Below the pieces are notes generated by a model. It did no database searches. It had not been told where the DNA came from and was given only the letters and a program-made list of their open reading frames with translations. From positions 1-30,150 of IMG/VR virus record IMGVR_UViG_3300017758_000074: 30,150 bases of DNA; one strand, written 5' to 3'. Position numbers and translations under genes: made by a program. Below are positions 22,447 through 29,693 of the stretch, piece by piece. Source of the DNA: a virus. The number at the start of each line of letters is the position of its first letter. Position 1 is the stretch's first letter.

Positions 22447-23336
22447 TAGTAACTATCTCCTGATCCTGGTCCTTCTGTTGTTGGTATAACCACAACATCA
22501 CCAGAACCTTTAGTGACCTTGCTTGGTGTTACTGATGACAGGCTACCACCATTCACCAATGTCGTTGCCGAATGATAAAGGTATAATTCTGGTTGATCGG
22601 CTCCACCTGCTGTGCCATCTGTGCCTCCATCAACATAACCATCAGTCAATGCTGAATTATAATATTTTGCCCTAACACTTGAACTGGAGAAATCTATGTG
22701 AGTATCATAGAACCATATTGGTCCAAAATCGAACTCGGCACCTCTCTCCCAGGCCGCATTATAACCTGTTGCGGTTCCACTCGATCCTTGATATCCTAAA
22801 TTAATATTTTGTATGCCATCCATATCACCATCTGATGTAAAATTACTGCCTGAATTTATAATTGCTGGTTGAACATCTTCACCATCTATATACAAAGGTC
22901 TATTGGTGTTATCTGTTGGATCCATTGCGAACATAACACAATGCCAACTACCATCTAAAAAATTACTTGCAAAATTGGTCGTGTTATATTTTGTATTGCC
23001 ACAACCACTTGTTGTTGGAGCAGGGTTTTGACTCCCATTAAAGAAGTTAATGTTAAAACTATTACCGAATATAGACCACGAACCACCACCACTATCACCA
23101 CCATTGATGAATCTCATTGCCCTTACACCTGGACTATCTAATTGACTGGTGCCATTGATCCTGACCCACGCAACAAAACTGAATCTATGATTGTTAGCAA
23201 ACCCACCATTTACCGGTATGTTGTATGTGGCCTTGTTAGCCGCATTAACAGCCTGTCCGTCATTGAACGCTCTCGCGGCACTTCCTCCGGCCGCTCCTGC
23301 TGTGGTTAAAATTGATTTAGCAAATCCTAATGGCAT
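22446..23336 (-). CDS. LamG/concanavalin-like fibre or decoration protein, 296 aa
   Basis: The segments FSFVAWVRINGT (about 52-63), SWHCVMFAMDPTD followed by RPLYIDGE (about 124-152) and FDFGPIWFYDT (about 203-213) are the usual order of a LamG/laminin-G or concanavalin jelly-roll (strand with W, H/V-x-x-x-x-D, Y-I-D-G). Such domains bind sugars on the host surface. An AGGAGGAG ribosome site lies in the short gap after the upstream fibre gene. Confidence 0.75.
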   Translation of the reverse strand: MPLGFAKSILTTAGAAGGSAARAFNDGQAVNAANKATYNIPVNGGFANNHRFSFVAWVRINGTSQLDSPGVRAMRFINGGDSGGGSWSIFGNSFNINFFNGSQNPAPTTSGCGNTKYNTTNFASNFLDGSWHCVMFAMDPTDNTNRPLYIDGEDVQPAIINSGSNFTSDGDMDGIQNINLGYQGSSGTATGYNAAWERGAEFDFGPIWFYDTHIDFSSSSVRAKYYNSALTDGYVDGGTDGTAGGADQPELYLYHSATTLVNGGSLSSVTPSKVTKGSGDVVVIPTTEGPGSGDSY

Positions 23337-23347
23337 CTATCTCCTCC

Positions 23348-24901
23348 TTATGCGAATGCTTTTGCTATGTTACCTATATAATCTGTTCCATCATAGAACA
23401 CCGTAACAACATCAATGGCATTTGCCCCTGTTGATAAAGTTGGAGCACCACCGGCAAACTTGACAGCGGTTGAATCACCAGTCCCAAAACTTGCAGTTCT
23501 GCTACCAGTGCCATCTTGTTTGATTTTTATAGTCACCGTCTGACCAGCGATTAGACCACTGATAACAAATTGAGTATTCGTAGCCAATGTCACTGTATGG
23601 AATGGTGCCAATGTTGTATCAACGGTAATCGTTGAACTTGATGTTAATGAATTTATTTTTTCACTGTATGCTTCTAACTTTCCTATTCTTAATAGGTCTG
23701 TAAGATCTTCTTGATAGAAACTATAAGTTGATCCGGCTGGATTCTGTGTATTATTGTTTGCGTAGAAATGATACATATTGCCTGTTACCGTAGCATCAGT
23801 TCCTATATCACCCATTGAATAAAAACCTATGAAGTTATCTACTGCTACCGTGCCTGATCCATCTTCTGAATTTTCTAAATATGAAGCAACACCAGTAGCA
23901 TCTGTGATCGTGATATTTTGATTGTTACCATAAACCAGCACACCACTCATATTTGCTGATACCGTTCCCAATGTTGAAGCACCTGAACCATTGTTCTCAA
24001 CGGTTGTATTGATGTCTGCCCCCATTGGACCTCTGCTTCTGAATGTGGCAGATGTTGATGTTGAACTTGAACCGTTTAGATCTATAGATGTATAAATTGC
24101 CTGTCTAAATCTATCATTTGAATTGGATGATGATTGACCTGATGCTAATTTGTAATAAGAAATCATAGCATTTTTATAATGCCTGTTGCCATCACCTATC
24201 GTCAATGATAGGTCTTCTTTGTAAATTATGTTTCCATCAGAATATCTTGAATTACTATTATAATTTTCTGCGAAGTTACCACCTCCACCTACTAACTGAA
24301 CCCTACCTGTTCCATTTGCTGATATCATAAGATCATCATTTGATCTTGAAGATTGTATAACGTTATCTGTGATACTCACAGCGTCGTTGGATATAGATCC
24401 TGTTGCAGTTACGTTTGTAGTTGCCGTAATGGCTCCTGTCACTGCCAATGTTGAACCATCAAATGTTAATCCTGATTCAGCATCTAATTCTGTTGTTGTT
24501 GAACCCACGGTAACAATTTCATTTGCAGTAGCATTATTCAATGCTGTCACTGCCGGTGTGGCCCCTGTGATTGTTAAAACATCACCACTTACTGCCGTCG
24601 TCACCGTTCCGGCACCAGCAACTTTGAAAGTTTCATCTATATTGACCAAAGTCCCTGAACTATCGTCACCTACAAATGTTATACCACCTGCGGCTGAATC
24701 TGCCGCTAATTCAAATCTTGCGTTACTGCTATTATATTTTAAAATCTGATTGTTAGACGGTGATGATATGTTGAACATATCAATAATAGCATTTTGATTG
24801 TCTATGTTTTGTTTTGCATCTGCACGAAATAATCTTGGTGAGTCTGATCCAGAATCACAGTTTGCCGTCGATGCTTTAGTTGAACTTGGCCAGGTTGCCA
24901 T
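23348..24901 (-). CDS. Tail fibre protein A, 517 aa
   Basis: Thr/Ser/Ala/Asn-rich beta protein with the fibre motif STLAVTGAITATT and the DNVIQSSRSNDDLMISANGTG block, and a conserved C-terminus (SSSTITVD through IGNIAKAFA) shared with fibre B. It likely forms a trimeric fibre ending in a knob. I use the ATG at 24901 (AAGGAG 8 bases upstream) rather than the TTG at 24907. Confidence 0.82.
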   Translation of the reverse strand: MATWPSSTKASTANCDSGSDSPRLFRADAKQNIDNQNAIIDMFNISSPSNNQILKYNSSNARFELAADSAAGGITFVGDDSSGTLVNIDETFKVAGAGTVTTAVSGDVLTITGATPAVTALNNATANEIVTVGSTTTELDAESGLTFDGSTLAVTGAITATTNVTATGSISNDAVSITDNVIQSSRSNDDLMISANGTGRVQLVGGGGNFAENYNSNSRYSDGNIIYKEDLSLTIGDGNRHYKNAMISYYKLASGQSSSNSNDRFRQAIYTSIDLNGSSSTSTSATFRSRGPMGADINTTVENNGSGASTLGTVSANMSGVLVYGNNQNITITDATGVASYLENSEDGSGTVAVDNFIGFYSMGDIGTDATVTGNMYHFYANNNTQNPAGSTYSFYQEDLTDLLRIGKLEAYSEKINSLTSSSTITVDTTLAPFHTVTLATNTQFVISGLIAGQTVTIKIKQDGTGSRTASFGTGDSTAVKFAGGAPTLSTGANAIDVVTVFYDGTDYIGNIAKAFA

Positions 24902-24943
24902 TAGCAATTCTCCTTGTTTATGTTATATTTAACGAATCTTGTG

Positions 24944-26293
24944 TTAAGCATATGCTTTAGCAATATTTCCAAAGAAACTTGATCCGTTGTTAAAAATTGT
25001 TACGATGTCTATGGCACTTGCCGCCGTTGATAGTGTTGGTGTGCCACCTGCGAACTTGACAGCAGTTGAACCATCTGTTCCAAAACTTGCTGTCCTTGAA
25101 CCTGTGCCATCCTGCGTTATGATCAATGTAACACTTTGACCAGTCGCTAAATTAGAAATTACAAATTGCGTGTTGGTTGCCAATGTAACATTAAACACTG
25201 GACACTGATTACAATCTACCGTTATGGTTGATGAACTTGATAAACTTTTTACTTCTTCTCTGTAATTTTCTAAAGTTCCTACTCTTGATTGATATGAATC
25301 ATCATTCGTATAGATCAAATACTTGTTCGTAGCAACACTACCTGAATCCATAAAGAAACCATATTCTGTCGTCACTGTTTCTGTGCCGGCTCCAGTGGTA
25401 TCTGCTGGCTGTGATCTGAAATGTTTAAGATCTGATACCTGGACGGTATGATTAGAATCTGCTGACTGTATGAAAGGCACTGATACATAGGTATTCAGTG
25501 CTTCTAAAGTTATGTTACCAGCATTTGAAGTGTCAGAATAGATATAAGGTTCAGCAAAAATTCCATTTGCATTTCCTATCGTCACATCAGTGGTGCTTGT
25601 GTTATCTATTTCTACAACATTATAATTTGCTACTGGTCCTCTATAGATACCTGTGCTTGTTAGACTTGATCCATTAGCATCAATGTGCATTATATCACCC
25701 TGTCTAAATCTTGAATTACTCTGTGCTGAATTGGTTCCATTAAATGTGTATTTTGTTATCCTATTATTTCCATATCTTCTTAAACTGCTTGAATTCATAG
25801 CATTAGGATCAATCGTGCCACCATCGTGGACAATATTGACTCCGTGGTTCCATCTTGCGTTGCTTGAAAAATCCGTTATTCTGTCTTTGATACCTATAGA
25901 ACCTGTGCCACTTACTTCTAAAAATAGATCATCATTACTTCTTGTGCCTTTTATAACATTATCATCTATTGATATTGCATCATTGGCTATTGAAGTTGTT
26001 GCCGTCATCGCACCTGTGACTGCCAATGTTGATCCATCAAATGTTAAATTGGATTCTGCGTCTAACTGCGTTGTGGTTGATGCCACTGTGACTAATTCAT
26101 TTGCTGTTGCATTATTGATCGTCGTGCCACCAGCACTTGTGTTGTATGCTAAACTATTCCAGGCTGTTGAACCATCACCTACCTTGAACTTGGTAGTGTC
26201 TGATTCATATCCAAATTCTCCTGCCGCTAAAGTTGGATTGGCTGATGACCAATCTGATGCTGTGTCTCTTCTAAATTGTATTTGTGTTGGCAC
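24944..26293 (-). CDS. Tail fibre protein B, 449 aa
   Basis: N-terminus QIQFRRDTASDW...NPTLAAGEFGYESDTTKFKVGDGS (split) is the attachment-type domain seen in many phage fibre proteins. The middle and C-terminal parts are paralogous to fibre A: STLAVTGAMTATTS, DNVIKGTRSNDDLFLEVSG and an about 95-residue end (SSSTITVDCNQCPVFNVTL to GNIAKAYA). Starts at GTG at 26293, overlapping the stop of the preceding fibre gene (TAGTG). Confidence 0.82.
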   Translation of the reverse strand: MPTQIQFRRDTASDWSSANPTLAAGEFGYESDTTKFKVGDGSTAWNSLAYNTSAGGTTINNATANELVTVASTTTQLDAESNLTFDGSTLAVTGAMTATTSIANDAISIDDNVIKGTRSNDDLFLEVSGTGSIGIKDRITDFSSNARWNHGVNIVHDGGTIDPNAMNSSSLRRYGNNRITKYTFNGTNSAQSNSRFRQGDIMHIDANGSSLTSTGIYRGPVANYNVVEIDNTSTTDVTIGNANGIFAEPYIYSDTSNAGNITLEALNTYVSVPFIQSADSNHTVQVSDLKHFRSQPADTTGAGTETVTTEYGFFMDSGSVATNKYLIYTNDDSYQSRVGTLENYREEVKSLSSSSTITVDCNQCPVFNVTLATNTQFVISNLATGQSVTLIITQDGTGSRTASFGTDGSTAVKFAGGTPTLSTAASAIDIVTIFNNGSSFFGNIAKAYA

Positions 26294-27123
26294 TATGCTG
26301 TTCCTCCGTCTATGGCCGTTATTGCTCCGTATGTGGATACGGCTGTTCCCCCATCAATATTTATTGTCCCAACAGAAGCAAAGGATAATACACCTGAACC
26401 GTTGGTAACTATGACCTGTCCATTAGTGCCATCTGCTATCGGTAAGTTGTAGGCATTACAAATCTCAACTGCTCCTGAACCGGCTGGTGTTAAATGGATT
26501 GGTTCATTAGTTCTTGCCGTTGATATTCTGTTGTCATTGATTATGAAACCTCCAGTGGAATCACCTCCCACACCAACGTGTAATTCACAATTAAGTGATA
26601 TCACATTCGCGTTAAGATGCATAGCACCTCCCGGAGCGGTTAAATTCATACCTGATGAATCACTTGATATGGTGGTTCCTGATATCGTTAAATCTCCTGT
26701 GCTCGCACTACCACCTGTTGAAGCAAATGTTATAGTGTCTGATCCAGCATTCGTGGTTATAGTCATATTTGAACCTGCCACTAATGTTAGACCATCTGAC
26801 GTTCCGTCCGCTACTACATCACTCTGTCCTGCAACGGATATGGTTTTGAAAACATCTTGGTCTGCTGTGGTGTTGATTGTGACTGAACCATCTGAATTAG
26901 TTGATGTTGTGCAGTTTGTCCCACCTTGTATGTAAAGGGTATCACCTGCTTTGATATCTATCGTTGAACTATCGTCTGCGACAATTCCGATCGACTGATC
27001 ACGCAGTTCTAAAAAATTAGAATCTATCTCGCTTCCTATCAAACCCGAATTTTTGGGTAATTGATCACTTGCTGTTGTTGGTGAAGATAAACTTCTTGTG
27101 GTAAGCGTTGCTCTTTTTGGCAT
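26293..27123 (-). CDS. Tail fibre protein C, 276 aa
   Basis: Starts with an NSGLIGSEIDSNFLEL motif (about 25-40), resembling fibre N-termini of the form G-x-E-I-D-x-N-F-x-x-L. Later NRISTARTNEPIHLTPAGSGAVEI and LPIADGTNGQVIVTNGSGVLSF are shared with fibre families. It ends with two IDGGTA pieces. It is the most upstream fibre gene and likely the first gene of the late structural block, after AGTAAATACTAC and a GGAGAAGG ribosome site. Confidence 0.78.
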   Translation of the reverse strand: MPKRATLTTRSLSSPTTASDQLPKNSGLIGSEIDSNFLELRDQSIGIVADDSSTIDIKAGDTLYIQGGTNCTTSTNSDGSVTINTTADQDVFKTISVAGQSDVVADGTSDGLTLVAGSNMTITTNAGSDTITFASTGGSASTGDLTISGTTISSDSSGMNLTAPGGAMHLNANVISLNCELHVGVGGDSTGGFIINDNRISTARTNEPIHLTPAGSGAVEICNAYNLPIADGTNGQVIVTNGSGVLSFASVGTINIDGGTAVSTYGAITAIDGGTA

Positions 27124-27135
27124 TCCTTCTCCTGA

Positions 27136-27153
27136 ATAATAGTAGTATTTACT
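27136..27153 (-). promoter_or_regulatory. TATAAATA-like element before fibre C
   Basis: AGTAAATA (27153-27146) matches the late box at 6 of 8 positions. It continues into ATACTACTATTAT (27148-27136), a 13-bp sequence found also at 2819-2807 before the 220-aa gene. It overlaps the stop codon of the 62-aa gene. Confidence 0.4.
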
Positions 27154-27337
27154 TTGATTTTAAGAATCTGTCGTATAACTCCCAATATTCGTCTCTTAAT
27201 CTGATACGTCTATGTTCTTCAAAGTGTTCAAAGCCATACACACCGTAATAGATGTCAGTTATCAATTCAAAATCATCCAATTCCTTTACAGGCTTTGGAG
27301 GTCTTGGTGGTGGTGGGAATTTTATTATCTTAGCCAA
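27149..27337 (-). CDS. Proline-rich small protein, 62 aa
   Basis: The best start is the TTG at 27337 (AGGA 9 bases upstream, overlapping the stop of the 135-aa gene), because the frame upstream of it is only a shadow of the 135-aa gene. The protein begins with a basic helix and FPPPPRPPKPVKEL, then ELITDIYYGVYGFEHFEEHRRIRLRDEYWELYD. Not recognised; the Pro-rich stretch could bind a partner protein. Confidence 0.6.
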   Translation of the reverse strand: MAKIIKFPPPPRPPKPVKELDDFELITDIYYGVYGFEHFEEHRRIRLRDEYWELYDRFLKSK

Positions 27338-27737
27338 TGGTGAAAAGATCCTGTGGATTGGTTCTCTTACGCAATTTGCTTTTGTCAGTGTCTGGATCAA
27401 CGATGTCCAAAATGTTTATTGGTGAATCTTCAACATCCGCATCAATCAAACCTGTTTTGGCATTCTTGTATGTGTAACCATTAGGAAACTCCAATAAAAT
27501 GTTGCAGGGTCTATGTTTTACGAATTGTTCTATAACTTCTTGCCACTTGTTTTGGTTGTTGTTTGTTGGATCCACGTAAGTGTATTCATCAAACTCCTTG
27601 TCGTCTTTGACTGTTTTAAATCTAAGTTCAGCGATCCTATGTCCATATGCTTTCCTTGGATTGTGTGGATTTTGTTGTGCTATCCTTGTCGTGATTGATT
27701 CTAATAATGTTGTGTTTGCTATATCTTTATGTTCCAT
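27330..27737 (-). CDS. Hypothetical early protein, 135 aa
   Basis: Unknown. Acidic/charged and soluble, with a helix-rich centre (QNKWQEVIEQFVKHRPCNILLEF) and an unstructured-looking acidic end (DIVDPDTDKSKLRKR). It lies under a consensus sigma70 promoter (27782-27810), with AAAGGA before its ATG. Could be a regulator or an inhibitor of host functions; no signature supports a specific role. Confidence 0.78.
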   Translation of the reverse strand: MEHKDIANTTLLESITTRIAQQNPHNPRKAYGHRIAELRFKTVKDDKEFDEYTYVDPTNNNQNKWQEVIEQFVKHRPCNILLEFPNGYTYKNAKTGLIDADVEDSPINILDIVDPDTDKSKLRKRTNPQDLFTIG

Positions 27738-27772
27738 ATGATTCCTTTTGTAAAAAATATTTTTCTATTTTT

Positions 27773-28129
27773 CTATTCTTTATTATACGTTATATTGGGC
27801 ATTGTGTCAATCGTCCTTGTCTGACCTCTACGATGGTAATAGTGTCTCCTCATATTACCACGTCTCTGTCGCACCTCAACGTTGGCACGATGCCAACCTT
27901 TACCAATTTCAATAAAGGTAATGATGTAGTCTTCGCTCCTTTTACCACGTTTCCTCCACAGTTCCAGGGGCCACAGTTCATACCAGTCGTCTAATGTCAA
28001 TGACCATTCCTCTCCACGGAATCTTGCCTGGCATCTTGATCTCAAGAATGCCAATCTCCTTGCCCTCAGTTCCTTGTCGGGACCTGATTTCCAAAGGTGT
28101 GGTCTGTGTGGTTTGTAATTCTGTTTCAT
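27773..28129 (-). CDS. Basic phage protein of the T4-like environmental type, 118 aa
   Basis: The pattern LAFLRSRCQARFRGEEWSLTLDDWYELWPLELWRKRGK (split across about 28-63) recalls a family of small phage proteins I associate with T4-like cyanophage and pelagic myovirus genomes (xxSRxQAxFRGExWxLTxxDWxELWxxxxWxxRGR). Function is unknown; high Arg/Lys content points to nucleic-acid binding. The ATG overlaps the TGA of the 38-aa gene (ATGA). It belongs to a two-gene operon under the TATAAATA at 28319. Confidence 0.7.
   Translation of the reverse strand: MKQNYKPHRPHLWKSGPDKELRARRLAFLRSRCQARFRGEEWSLTLDDWYELWPLELWRKRGKRSEDYIITFIEIGKGWHRANVEVRQRRGNMRRHYYHRRGQTRTIDTMPNITYNKE
27782..27810 (-). promoter_or_regulatory. 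Consensus sigma70 promoter inside the end of the 118-aa gene
   Basis: Minus strand TTGACA (27810-27805), 17-bp spacer, TATAAT (27787-27782). It is identical to the sigma70 consensus and drives the 135-aa and 62-aa genes. It overlaps the last codons of the preceding gene. Confidence 0.85.
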
Positions 28130-28242
28130 TTGTAGATGAAAGGATCTTTCTTTTTAAGATCACGAATTTTTTTCCTGAACTTGATCTCGTCGGCTACTCT
28201 GTGATATGGCCAAGTTATGAATTCCCATATTTTTTTGAACAT
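28126..28242 (-). CDS. 38-aa peptide ending DPFIYK
   Basis: The ATG has AAGGAG 7 bases upstream and the stop overlaps the next ATG (ATGA), so it is a real small gene. It encodes MFKKIWEFITWPYHRVADE followed by a Lys/Arg helix and ends KKDPFIYK. I associate the pattern of a short amphipathic N-terminus and a DPFIYK-like end with small genes of T4-like marine phages; this is a recollection, not a search result. It lacks cysteines and is probably a single helix. Confidence 0.75.
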   Translation of the reverse strand: MFKKIWEFITWPYHRVADEIKFRKKIRDLKKKDPFIYK

Positions 28243-28318
28243 TGTGTTTCTCCTTGTGGTAGCGAAGCCAGCCTGTCTTAATCATATGGAGCACGTTAGG
28301 ATCGGCTGACTTCAAATG

Positions 28319-28326
28319 TATTTATA
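28319..28326 (-). promoter_or_regulatory. T4-late-type promoter TATAAATA before the 38-aa/118-aa operon
   Basis: Exact consensus on the coding strand, ending two bases before the stop-adjacent position of the lipoprotein gene (stop 28329-28331) and 77 bases before the 38-aa ATG. A long-range stem (GTCAGCC pairing with GGCTGGC, one G-T) can form in the leader. Confidence 0.62.
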
Positions 28327-28328
28327 AC

Positions 28329-28472
28329 TTATTGCTGATTGGTGCCGTGATTTGGATCACACCAGTGTTCTCTGGGAGTGAATGGATGCACATTCTCGCA
28401 TCTCTGTGGATAGGATGAGCAGGCAGTCACCGTTAATATGACCACCATAGAAAGGAGGACTGGCCTGCTCAT
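28329..28472 (-). CDS. Small lipoprotein, 47 aa
   Basis: MSRPVLLSMVVILTVTACSS has a short basic n-region, a hydrophobic core and a lipobox VTAC with lipidated Cys18; the mature part has about 30 residues with Cys25 and Cys38 and no other hydrophobic stretch. It would be anchored in the inner face of the outer membrane or the outer face of the cytoplasmic membrane. An in-frame ATG at 28499 would be almost leaderless after the promoter. No ribosome site is seen, and the 28472 ATG is in a 14-bp inverted repeat. Function could be a spanin (Rz1-like) or superinfection exclusion; neither is proved. Confidence 0.72.
   Translation of the reverse strand: MSRPVLLSMVVILTVTACSSYPQRCENVHPFTPREHWCDPNHGTNQQ
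28415..28472. repeat. Imperfect 14-bp inverted repeat over the lipoprotein start
   Basis: 28415-28428 (ATGAGCAGGCAGTC) and 28458-28472 (GACTGGCCTGCTCAT) pair over 14 bases with one bulged base. The loop is 29 bases. The right arm contains the lipoprotein ATG, so in mRNA the start would be hidden in the stem. Confidence 0.7.
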
Positions 28473-28508
28473 TATAGATATGATATGAACGAAAAACATA
28501 TCTACTCT

Positions 28509-28537
28509 ATATTAACACAATGGATACTATGTGTCAA
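28509..28537 (-). promoter_or_regulatory. Sigma70-type promoter for the lipoprotein
   Basis: Minus strand TTGACA (28537-28532), 17-bp spacer, TAATAT (28514-28509) preceded by TGTGT. Transcription should start near 28502, within a few bases of the in-frame ATG at 28499. Confidence 0.78.
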
Positions 28538-28547
28538 TTCTTTAATT

Positions 28548-28790
28548 TTATTTTTTTTCATTTTGTTGCTTGTCAAGTTCATCACATATTACCAACAGCC
28601 TCTCCTTGATCTCTGACAGGTGCTCAAATATCTGTGTTGCTATCTCTGGTTCAAACACCCGGGATGACCGTTCCATACGTTCAACTATGGTGTCTATGTC
28701 TATGCAGTCTTTCCTGATGGATTCGTTGCTTTGCTCTTTGTTGAACAATTGGGGATCCTTTATCACTTCAAAAACCCTTTCAGTTTTCAT
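28548..28790 (-). CDS. Hypothetical helical protein, 80 aa
   Basis: Unknown. It is acidic/charged, mostly helical and probably coiled-coil (IVERMERSS and IATQIFEHLSEIKERLLVICDELDKQQ). Its ATG overlaps the stop of the 100-aa gene. Three genes, 135-, 100- and 80-aa, are read from the 29520-29548 promoter. Confidence 0.72.
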   Translation of the reverse strand: MKTERVFEVIKDPQLFNKEQSNESIRKDCIDIDTIVERMERSSRVFEPEIATQIFEHLSEIKERLLVICDELDKQQNEKK

Positions 28791-29089
28791 CTATAGACCT
28801 CGAGCGTGTCATCTACCACGTTGTTATTGACATAAAGATGTATTATTATGTGCTCTGGATCATTTTTTGGGAATACCGCATACTGACTGTCGTCAGGATA
28901 TTCCTCAGGTGGTTTGTAGTTTTTGTCTATTTTTTTTTGGGTATGATCCCATTGTGGTTCAACGTCGTATGCTGATGGTAGCAATCGTTTGACTTGTTCT
29001 ATGCTTTTGCCCATATAAGGCAACGATTGGATATACGCATCTTGTCCTCCCCGGATAACCTCAAATATTTTTTCTCGTGCAATCTTCAT
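28787..29089 (-). CDS. Hypothetical early protein, 100 aa
   Basis: Product unknown. Begins MKIAREKIFEVIRGGQDAYIQ, has a KSIEQVKRLLPSAYDVEP centre and a beta-like C-terminus (EHIIIHLYVNNNVV). Closely spaced after the 135-aa gene (1 base apart) and overlapped by the 80-aa gene. A soluble small protein with no membrane segments. Confidence 0.72.
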   Translation of the reverse strand: MKIAREKIFEVIRGGQDAYIQSLPYMGKSIEQVKRLLPSAYDVEPQWDHTQKKIDKNYKPPEEYPDDSQYAVFPKNDPEHIIIHLYVNNNVVDDTLEVYR

Positions 29090-29090
29090 A

Positions 29091-29498
29091 TTACACCGTC
29101 CAAGTTGGATGTCTGAATTGATGCTGACAGTTGGGACATTCTATCTTGAATGGATATCCCTTGCCGGCAGTCTTTTGTAGCATCGTTGAACAAGTCATAG
29201 CGAATAGTGTCGCATACTTGCCCTCTTTAAAGTAATATTCGTAATGCTTGGTCAAGACATCATATTGCACCATATAGTCCTGGTATCTCTTTAGACTGCA
29301 ACCTTGCAAGTATGTTGTAAGGCTCTTGATGGGTCTGACTTTTGTTCCCCATTTCATCTCCGCACCCTTGTGGGTCAATACCGGGAACTTGAATGAGTAA
29401 GTGGCATCCAGATTGGGATCCTTGGGAACCCGGACGCAGTGGCTGAACTTGGTGCCTGATGTGTTGTATATTGCTTTCTTCTTAGTTTTTGTGGTCAT
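29091..29498 (-). CDS. Zinc-site-containing early protein, 135 aa
   Basis: First gene behind a strong promoter (29520-29548), with AAGGAGA before the ATG and a leader of about 15 bases. The C-terminus has CPNCQHQFRH (Cys121, Cys124, His126, His130), a possible zinc-binding knuckle, and other Cys at 21, 67 and 103. The body is mixed with YQDYMVQYDVLTKHYEYYF, aromatic-rich. Not recognised. As first gene of the strongest early operon it might be a regulator or host takeover protein. Confidence 0.78.
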   Translation of the reverse strand: MTTKTKKKAIYNTSGTKFSHCVRVPKDPNLDATYSFKFPVLTHKGAEMKWGTKVRPIKSLTTYLQGCSLKRYQDYMVQYDVLTKHYEYYFKEGKYATLFAMTCSTMLQKTAGKGYPFKIECPNCQHQFRHPTWTV

Positions 29499-29519
29499 AT
29501 GTTCTCCTTGTTATATCTC

Positions 29520-29548
29520 ATTATAGCACAAGATTGGTGTGCCGTCAA
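29520..29548 (-). promoter_or_regulatory. Strong promoter with inverted repeat filling the spacer
   Basis: Minus strand TTGACG (29548-29543), 17-bp spacer, TATAAT (29525-29520), with TGC before the -10. The spacer reads GCACACCAATCTTGTGC, so its ends form a 5-bp inverted repeat (GCACA/TGTGC) that exactly fills the gap. This looks like a built-in operator for the 29498 operon. Confidence 0.82.
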
Positions 29549-29567
29549 TAGGGTTTGGCAATTTCTT

Positions 29568-29576
29568 TTGGTAAGA
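29568..29576. repeat. TTGGTAAGA motif copy
   Basis: One-base variant of TTGGTAAGG, about 20 bp upstream of the 29543 -35 box. Same orientation as the copies at 29694 and 40. Confidence 0.45.
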
Positions 29577-29693
29577 TGCGTCCGCTCGTAAATTGCGTCA
29601 GCAACCCGCGTTACGGTGGATCTACCCTGGCCCCTGGTTTGAGCGACGGTGTGTGAGCACGGGGTGAAATCAAATCTGGGTCAAAAGGATGGC

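Noticed and set aside
24369-24749. Plus-strand ORF of 126 codons
   Set aside because: Antisense shadow of the Thr/Val/Ala-rich fibre A repeat region.
25653-26408. Plus-strand ORF of 251 codons opposite fibres B and C
   Set aside because: It is antisense to two fibre genes with clear protein patterns, its composition is low-complexity hydrophobic and it spans the fibre B/C boundary. It is a shadow of codon bias.
27338-27400. N-terminal extension of the 62-aa gene
   Set aside because: The upstream part is only the second frame of the 135-aa gene; TTG at 27337 fits the overlap pattern and ribosome spacing.
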